A DNA stretch of 17,367 bases from an uncultured Verrucomicrobiota bacterium (GTDB lineage: Bacteria > Verrucomicrobiota > Kiritimatiellia > RFP12 > UBA1067), in NCBI GenBank assembly GCA_945947925.1, contig CAMEZU010000014.1, forward strand, positions 1 to 17,367, in the 5' to 3' direction. The notes beneath the pieces are model-generated. The model ran no database searches and was not told the origin of the DNA. It saw only the letters and a list, made by a program, of their open reading frames with translations. Both the position numbers and the translations under genes were made by a program. Positions 13,052 to 17,367 of the stretch are shown piece by piece; position 1 is the first letter of the stretch; the number at the start of each line of letters is the position of its first letter.

Positions 13052-14559
13052 AGCCCGACCTTCCTCTTCATGATTTCCAGCGTCGTCGCGTTCTGCCCGA
13101 AGGCCGGCACCGTCTCGACCGTCCGATAGCGGCCCCGCACGATCCGCCGGAACTCCTCCTGAAGCTCCTTCGGACGCTCGGCGCAGGCCGGCGGCTCGAT
13201 GGCGAAGGCATAGCCCGAGAGCGCCGCGACGGGACACTCCGCCTCCGACAGCAACGTGCGCCATTCGTCGTCCGTCAGCTGGCTGAACGGCCCCATCTCC
13301 AGGCCCTCGGGGACGCTGCGCCCGGATTCGACGGCCAGGTAGAGGTCCTGCGTCAGCAGGGTCTTCCCGCCCGGGTCGAGCCGCTCGACCGCCGCCGCCG
13401 CTTCGCGCAGCTGGGCGAGTTCCGAACGCTCCTTCCGCAGCGTCCAGAACCGGTCCTGCCCGTTCGTCGTCCAGCGTTCCAGCAAAGGCGAGCCGAAGGC
13501 CGTCGCAAAGGCAAGGCCTGTCGCCAGCAGCACGAGCCGAGGCAGACGGTCCGTCTCAATCCGGACGACCGCCTGCGACACCGCCACGACCGCCAGAAGG
13601 CCCATGACCGGCACCTGGTAGTCGTCATACGGACACGGCGCCATCAGCTGCAAGAGAAAGACGGCGAGGAACCCCGCCCCGAGAAGCCACGTCACCAGCT
13701 TCGCATCCGCGCCCGGACGCTCCCCGTCGGCAGCAGACGCGGCGAACGGACGGACCGCCAGCCCGAGCAGCACGAACGCCGGGAGATACCACCGCACGAG
13801 ACGGCTCAGGCTGCCCACGACGAGCGTCGGCGAAAAGCCTCCCCGCGCCGCATGGTAGCGTTGCGCCGCGCAAAGGCCGTCGAAGGCCGCGCGGTCCAGG
13901 CAGAACGGACCGTAGGCGAGCAGCAGGCCGAACGTCCCGCCGAGGCCGAACCAGAGGAAATCCCAGCGTCGCCGGCGGAAGGCCAGCACGAGGCCGAAGC
14001 CGCCGGCCGCCAGCAGCAGGCCGAGGCTGATGCGCGTCCCCGCCGCCAGGGCGAACGCGAGGCCCGCCGCCCCGAGGACGAACGCACGTGCCTTCGCGGA
14101 CGGGTCGCAGAGCGCCCGCACCAGCATGTAGGCTCCGATCGCCACCAGGAGCGACGCGAGCGCGTAGGTCTTCGGAATCGCGACGAAGTAAAGGTGGTAA
14201 AGGTTGCACCCGAGGAGCAGGAAGACAATCGTGCCGGCCGCCGCACGCCGCGCCGTCGGCACCAGCCAGCGCACCGTCGCGACAAAGACAAGAACCGCCG
14301 AGAAGCCGATCGCCAGCGTCAGGATCCGCGCGCCCAGGAGGCCGAAGCGCGACCAGACCGCCGTCAGCGGCGAATAGACGATCGGCATCAGCGGCCCCTG
14401 GGTGTAGAAGAAGTCCCGGTACGGCATCGCGCCCTGGCGGACGAGCTGGGCGGCATAGAGATACCAGCCCTCGTCCTGGTTCAGCCCCCCGAGCCAGACC
14501 ACGGCGCACATCAGCGGAACGGCTGCCAGCCCCGCCAGGACTCCACACCACTTCGTCAT
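13048..14559 (-). CDS. GT-C glycosyltransferase, GT39/ArnT-like
   Basis: A 503-residue inner-membrane protein predicted to move a sugar from a polyprenyl-phosphate carrier to lipid A, glycan or protein on the periplasmic side. It begins with a membrane helix, then the GT-C hallmark NQDEGWYLYAAQLVRQG at 27-43 with the acidic pair Asp29-Glu30 as the likely catalytic site, and PYRDFFYTQGP at 46-56, typical of GT39/PMT_2 proteins. About ten further hydrophobic segments follow up to about residue 370, then a soluble C-terminal domain of about 130 residues. The ATG at 14559 overlaps the upstream TPR gene (ATGA), and its own stop overlaps dxs (GTGA), so it is translationally coupled on both sides. 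The acceptor and the sugar are unknown. Confidence 0.8.
   Translation of the reverse strand: MTKWCGVLAGLAAVPLMCAVVWLGGLNQDEGWYLYAAQLVRQGAMPYRDFFYTQGPLMPIVYSPLTAVWSRFGLLGARILTLAIGFSAVLVFVATVRWLVPTARRAAAGTIVFLLLGCNLYHLYFVAIPKTYALASLLVAIGAYMLVRALCDPSAKARAFVLGAAGLAFALAAGTRISLGLLLAAGGFGLVLAFRRRRWDFLWFGLGGTFGLLLAYGPFCLDRAAFDGLCAAQRYHAARGGFSPTLVVGSLSRLVRWYLPAFVLLGLAVRPFAASAADGERPGADAKLVTWLLGAGFLAVFLLQLMAPCPYDDYQVPVMGLLAVVAVSQAVVRIETDRLPRLVLLATGLAFATAFGSPLLERWTTNGQDRFWTLRKERSELAQLREAAAAVERLDPGGKTLLTQDLYLAVESGRSVPEGLEMGPFSQLTDDEWRTLLSEAECPVAALSGYAFAIEPPACAERPKELQEEFRRIVRGRYRTVETVPAFGQNATTLEIMKRKVGL
13059..13065 (-). promoter_or_regulatory. dxs: Ribosome binding site of dxs
   Basis: AGGAAGG on the minus strand, seven bases before the GTG at 13051. 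It supports the short GTG start against longer in-frame alternatives that lie inside the upstream glycosyltransferase gene. Confidence 0.7.
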
Positions 14560-17198
14560 TCCGCCTTCGGCCCGGCTTCCTGCGGTTCGGTCGCCTTCGG
14601 ATCCTTCAAGCCCAGGACGGACCTGAGCTGACCGAGCCTGGCCTCCAGCGCGCCGACGCCCGCCTGGAGATCGGCGTCGGAATCGGCATCGTAGGACGGG
14701 TCAAGCAGCTTCTTGATGCGCTTGAGCGCGTCCTTCGCCGCCACCTCGCGGCTCAACGCCTCCAGACGGGCCTTCTCGGTCTCGGAATCGCACTCGGAGC
14801 CGCCGTTGAGCGCGACCATGATCTTCCGCCGCGTATCCTGGACCTCCACCGAGTCCGGCGCGAGCTCAAGCGCCTTGTTGGCGTTCGCAAGCGCGTCCTC
14901 GTACCGCTTCTGGCGATACTGCAGGATCGCCAGGTTGTTCCAGATGGCGGGCTCCTTCTCGCGATGCTTGAGGCACGCCACGAGATACGGCTCGGCCAGG
15001 TTGTACTGCTCCTGGAGGAGATAGTCCATGCCGATGCCGAAGTTCGCGTCCGGGTCGTCGGGATTGCTGTCGAGAATCGCGTCCGCGTACCGGTGCGCGA
15101 GCGGGAAGTCCGCCCGCAGCAGCGCGAAGTGCAGGCCCTCGCTCGGCGTCATCTGACGCATCGTGTGCTCACGCATGCGCGTCATCGCCTGTAGGATGCG
15201 GTTGAGTGATTCGTTCCGCTTGTCCAGCGACTCCGACAGCTGGGCCTCGGCCTTCGCCTCGGCAAGGCGCCCGCTGAAGCCCAGCACCTCGGAACGGTGA
15301 CGGGCCATACGCGCGATGCGCCACTGCATGAACTGGAAGTCGTCCCGCACGCCGGTGCCGGCCTCGCGCGGAATCTCACCCCCGGAATAGAACTTCAGGA
15401 TGCGCTCGGCGATGCCCAGCGTCCGCCGAATGCCCTCGTCCCGGGCACGGTCGTCGGACCGCCCCGGACGGGCGACGACGCCCGAAACGGACGGATACTC
15501 GAGCTTCGAACGCTGACGCCAGAGCTCCAGGCCGACCTGCAGCGCGCACCGCTCGAGCCGCTCCGGGCGGTCGCGCTGCCAGGTGCGCAGCAGGTTCGCG
15601 CCGTCCGCAGCCGCACTGAGACGGTCGTGCTCGTCGTCCATCAGCGAGCTCAGCGCATAGCCGCTACGGGCGTTGGGAGACGGCTGGGCCGCGATGCACA
15701 CGAGCTCGCCGCCGCGACGGGCGGACTCAAGCTCGAGACCGCAGTCGAAGTGCCCGTCCGTGAAGAGGTACTTCGCGTCGCCGGCCTCCTCCACGACCTC
15801 GCGCAGGTAGTCGTCGATCAAGGACAGCATCTCCTTCGTCCGGCTCTGGACGCGGCCGGGCAGGGAGCCGCCCAGCAGAAGGAGCGTCAGGACGGCAAAG
15901 GCGAGCGTCGGGAACAGGTAACGGAGCGAGGAATGCGTCCGCGCAACCTCTTCGTCCAGGTCGGGATTGATCTGCGCCGCCAGGCGGCGGTGGTCGCGGC
16001 AGAACGCGTCGACCAGCGTCACCGCAAGGGCGCAGAGAACCGTCACCGCGCACATCAGCGCGCAAAGGAAGAGCATCAGGGCGCTCGGCACCACGAAGAC
16101 GTCGCCGAGCGTCCAGAACCACAGCGGGCTGAGCGACGACATCTGCGAATAGGCGAGGACGCCGACCACGAAGAAGACGATGCCGACATGGTAGTTGAGG
16201 AAGTACTCGAGGTCCGTCGCACGGCGCACCAACGACAGCGCGAGCAGGAAGGCCATCGTCGTACCGCCGATGCCGACGATCCACGCGCCGTACCGCGCCG
16301 CGCCGCAGAAGGTGTGCCACAGGCAGGACGCGTAGCGCAGCGGAATCGCCCCGACCGAGAGGTCGTTGGCCGTCAGGCCGCCGGCCGCCTTGAAGCCGAC
16401 GATGTTGACCGCCAGTCCGATCAGGAGCCCGATCGCCCAGAAGAAGGTCAGGAACCACTTGGAGCGCTGCTGCATGAACGGCTCCAGCAGCTTGACGTGG
16501 AAAAGGCTGCCCTTGCGCAGCATGATGTAGAAGACCAGCCAGAAGCCCGCAAGCGAGATGAGGCCGAGCAGCGTCTCCGCGCCCAGGAGACCGAGCAGGA
16601 ACATCGCCGCGTACGCCGGCAGGAGCGACCCGCCCGTCAGGAAGGACAGCAGCAGGTACACCGTCGCCGTGAACAGGAGCACCTCCAGCATCGTGGGCGA
16701 GAAGTAGTAGCCGAGCGTCCACACGGGATCGGCACAGAGGAACAGCATGGCCACCACGACGCACACGCAACGGGACAGGACGCCTGACCAGATCCGGTTC
16801 GTCTCGACCATCCGGACCTGGATCGACAGCAGCGCCTTGAACACGAGATAGCCGAGCGCCGTCACGACGCCCAGGGCCACCTTGCCCAGGACCGCCAGCA
16901 GCGTCATCCCCTTCGCCACCCCGAGACCCGAGAAGAGCGCCGACGCAAACTGGTACCAGAAGCCCGGCGCAAGCGATTCCGGCGGACGCAGCCCCGCAGC
17001 AATCGCACAGGGCGTCCAGGCCGCAGGATGCAGGCCGCGGTAGGAGAACGCAAACGACAGGACGAACGCCAGCAGGCCGACCGACGCGGCAATCGCGTAA
17101 TCGACCCAGGTCAGCTTCTGAGGCGGGACGAACGTGCCGCCGATGGCATTCTCGTCGACCTCGTCATAGTCATCCTCGTAACGCTTTCTCCCGAACAT
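14556..17198 (-). CDS. Large multi-pass membrane protein with C-terminal TPR region (DUF2723/GT-C-like)
   Basis: An 880-residue protein, first gene of the operon. An acidic cytoplasmic tail (1-30) precedes about 11-12 membrane helices (34-448), then a soluble part. The first outer loop has YRGLHPAAWTPCAIAAGLRP (53-72) and then a WYQFASALFSGLG stretch. This layout, plus KYLFTDGHFDCGLELESA at 477-494 just after the helices, recalls DUF2723-type proteins, which are GT-C relatives, but the typical HPPGYP motif is not present, so the link is tentative. TPR repeats at about 715-798 (DANFGIGMDYLLQEQYNLAE; AIWNNLAILQYRQKRYEDAL) and a helical tail follow, suggesting a scaffold for partner proteins. 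A strong ribosome site (AAGGAGG, six bases upstream) and an extended -10 promoter support the ATG at 17198. Function is unknown; a glycosyltransferase or envelope assembly role is inferred. Confidence 0.75.
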   Translation of the reverse strand: MFGRKRYEDDYDEVDENAIGGTFVPPQKLTWVDYAIAASVGLLAFVLSFAFSYRGLHPAAWTPCAIAAGLRPPESLAPGFWYQFASALFSGLGVAKGMTLLAVLGKVALGVVTALGYLVFKALLSIQVRMVETNRIWSGVLSRCVCVVVAMLFLCADPVWTLGYYFSPTMLEVLLFTATVYLLLSFLTGGSLLPAYAAMFLLGLLGAETLLGLISLAGFWLVFYIMLRKGSLFHVKLLEPFMQQRSKWFLTFFWAIGLLIGLAVNIVGFKAAGGLTANDLSVGAIPLRYASCLWHTFCGAARYGAWIVGIGGTTMAFLLALSLVRRATDLEYFLNYHVGIVFFVVGVLAYSQMSSLSPLWFWTLGDVFVVPSALMLFLCALMCAVTVLCALAVTLVDAFCRDHRRLAAQINPDLDEEVARTHSSLRYLFPTLAFAVLTLLLLGGSLPGRVQSRTKEMLSLIDDYLREVVEEAGDAKYLFTDGHFDCGLELESARRGGELVCIAAQPSPNARSGYALSSLMDDEHDRLSAAADGANLLRTWQRDRPERLERCALQVGLELWRQRSKLEYPSVSGVVARPGRSDDRARDEGIRRTLGIAERILKFYSGGEIPREAGTGVRDDFQFMQWRIARMARHRSEVLGFSGRLAEAKAEAQLSESLDKRNESLNRILQAMTRMREHTMRQMTPSEGLHFALLRADFPLAHRYADAILDSNPDDPDANFGIGMDYLLQEQYNLAEPYLVACLKHREKEPAIWNNLAILQYRQKRYEDALANANKALELAPDSVEVQDTRRKIMVALNGGSECDSETEKARLEALSREVAAKDALKRIKKLLDPSYDADSDADLQAGVGALEARLGQLRSVLGLKDPKATEPQEAGPKAE

Positions 17199-17204
17199 GC
17201 ACGC

Positions 17205-17211
17205 CCTCCTT
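17205..17211 (-). promoter_or_regulatory. Strong Shine-Dalgarno of the first operon gene
   Basis: AAGGAGG on the minus strand, six bases before the ATG at 17198. It is the best ribosome site in the window and fixes the start of the membrane/TPR protein. Confidence 0.85.
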
Positions 17212-17234
17212 TAGGTGTCAATATGTAACGCCAT

Positions 17235-17243
17235 ATTATATCA
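17235..17243 (-). promoter_or_regulatory. Extended -10 promoter of the 11-gene operon
   Basis: The minus strand reads TGATATAAT, with the TATAAT at 17235-17240. A poor -35 candidate, TCGACA, lies 19 bases upstream. Transcription would begin near 17228, giving a leader of about 30 bases that carries AAGGAGG before the ATG at 17198. No other comparable promoter is seen until 6750-6758, so this one probably serves the genes from 17198 downward. Confidence 0.7.
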
Positions 17244-17278
17244 AAAGAAACGGGGTTTTTGTCGAAAAGAAGCCCCGT
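17243..17278 (-). terminator. Probable Rho-independent terminator of the preceding gene
   Basis: On the minus strand ACGGGG (17273-17278) pairs with CCCCGT (17250-17255) across a 17-base loop that can partly extend the stem, and is followed directly by TTCTTTT. It lies 30 bases after the stop at 17309-17311. The T tract runs into the extended -10 of the next operon, so terminator and promoter overlap. The stem is short, so strength is uncertain. Confidence 0.5.
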
Positions 17279-17308
17279 GACGGAATGCCGCGACAAAAGG
17301 CGCAACCG

Positions 17309-17367
17309 TCAGCGCAAACGCAGGATCCGCTGGTTCGAACTGCCCCTGAAGCGGAGCGAGATGTCCT
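17309..17367 (-). CDS. 3' end of an unidentified gene (18 codons visible)
   Basis: One minus-strand frame gives DISLRFRGSSNQRILRLR and then TGA at 17309-17311. This frame is preferred because it stops just before the terminator; another frame runs through the hairpin and ends in its T tract. The fragment is too short to assign a family. Its alternating hydrophobic pattern would suit a C-terminal beta strand, but that is only an impression. Confidence 0.4.
   Translation of the reverse strand, partial: DISLRFRGSSNQRILRLR

Noticed and set aside
10754..13129. A 791-residue open frame on the + strand over the NERD and dxs genes
   Set aside because: Antisense shadow caused by high GC content; it spans two well-supported genes and the repeat tract.
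13052..13264. A longer start for dxs
   Set aside because: The added residues overlap the upstream glycosyltransferase gene and do not resemble the Dxs N-terminus; the GTG at 13051 has a good ribosome site.
15297..16787. A 496-residue open frame on the + strand over the TPR membrane protein
   Set aside because: Charged, low-complexity mirror translation; the minus frame shows membrane helices and TPR motifs.

Overview
The window is one densely packed, GC-rich stretch in which every supported gene reads on the minus strand. The largest gene-free gaps are about 50 bases. It is a bacterial chromosome with a Gram-negative outer membrane, as shown by an LpxL-type lipid A acyltransferase, a lipid A-type phosphoethanolamine transferase domain and diacylglycerol kinase. 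A eukaryote-like (UAP1-type) UDP-HexNAc pyrophosphorylase, several multi-pass GT-C-type proteins and the GC-rich composition suggest the PVC superphylum (Kiritimatiellota/Lentisphaerota-like). That placement is inference from gene style, not from a marker gene.

Layout in transcription order (high to low coordinates). At the far edge are the last codons of an unidentified gene (17309-17367), then a likely terminator overlapping a strong extended -10 promoter (about 17235-17278). From there runs an apparent 11-gene operon: a membrane/TPR protein (14556-17198), a GT39-like GT-C glycosyltransferase (13048-14559), dxs (11324-13051), a membrane NERD-domain protein (10625-11299), a Prc/Tsp S41 protease (8430-10628), dapF (7627-8427), an LpxL-like acyltransferase (6702-7622), an orphan GT-C-like membrane protein (5020-6717), a three-part GT2 + GtrA + phosphoethanolamine-transferase fusion (2222-5023), dgkA (1795-2220) and a UAP1-type pyrophosphorylase (400-1743). 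Four-base ATGA/GTGA overlaps or gaps of 1-4 bases join most genes. The gaps of 24 to 51 bases are at 11300-11323, 1744-1794 and 351-399. The last gene, glyQS (1-350, cut by the window edge), has its own extended -10 promoter so close to its ATG that the mRNA would be almost leaderless.

How the genes may work together (inference). The theme is envelope building. The GT2 domain would make a polyprenyl-phosphate sugar, GtrA would help move it across the membrane, and the GT-C proteins could use it on the outer face. The phosphoethanolamine transferase domain would decorate lipid A or glycan and release diacylglycerol, which the DgkA encoded next door would re-phosphorylate. LpxL acylates lipid A, the pyrophosphorylase supplies UDP-GlcNAc, DapF feeds peptidoglycan and lysine, Dxs feeds the isoprenoid carrier, and Prc is a periplasmic protease.

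Most notable: the triple-domain fusion protein; a 62-base stretch at the end of dxs whose transcript has no G at all; an LpxL homologue lacking the acidic residue of its HX4(D/E) motif; and a probable internal promoter written with unusually AT-rich codons. I saw no tRNA, rRNA, CRISPR array, insertion sequence or phage gene.
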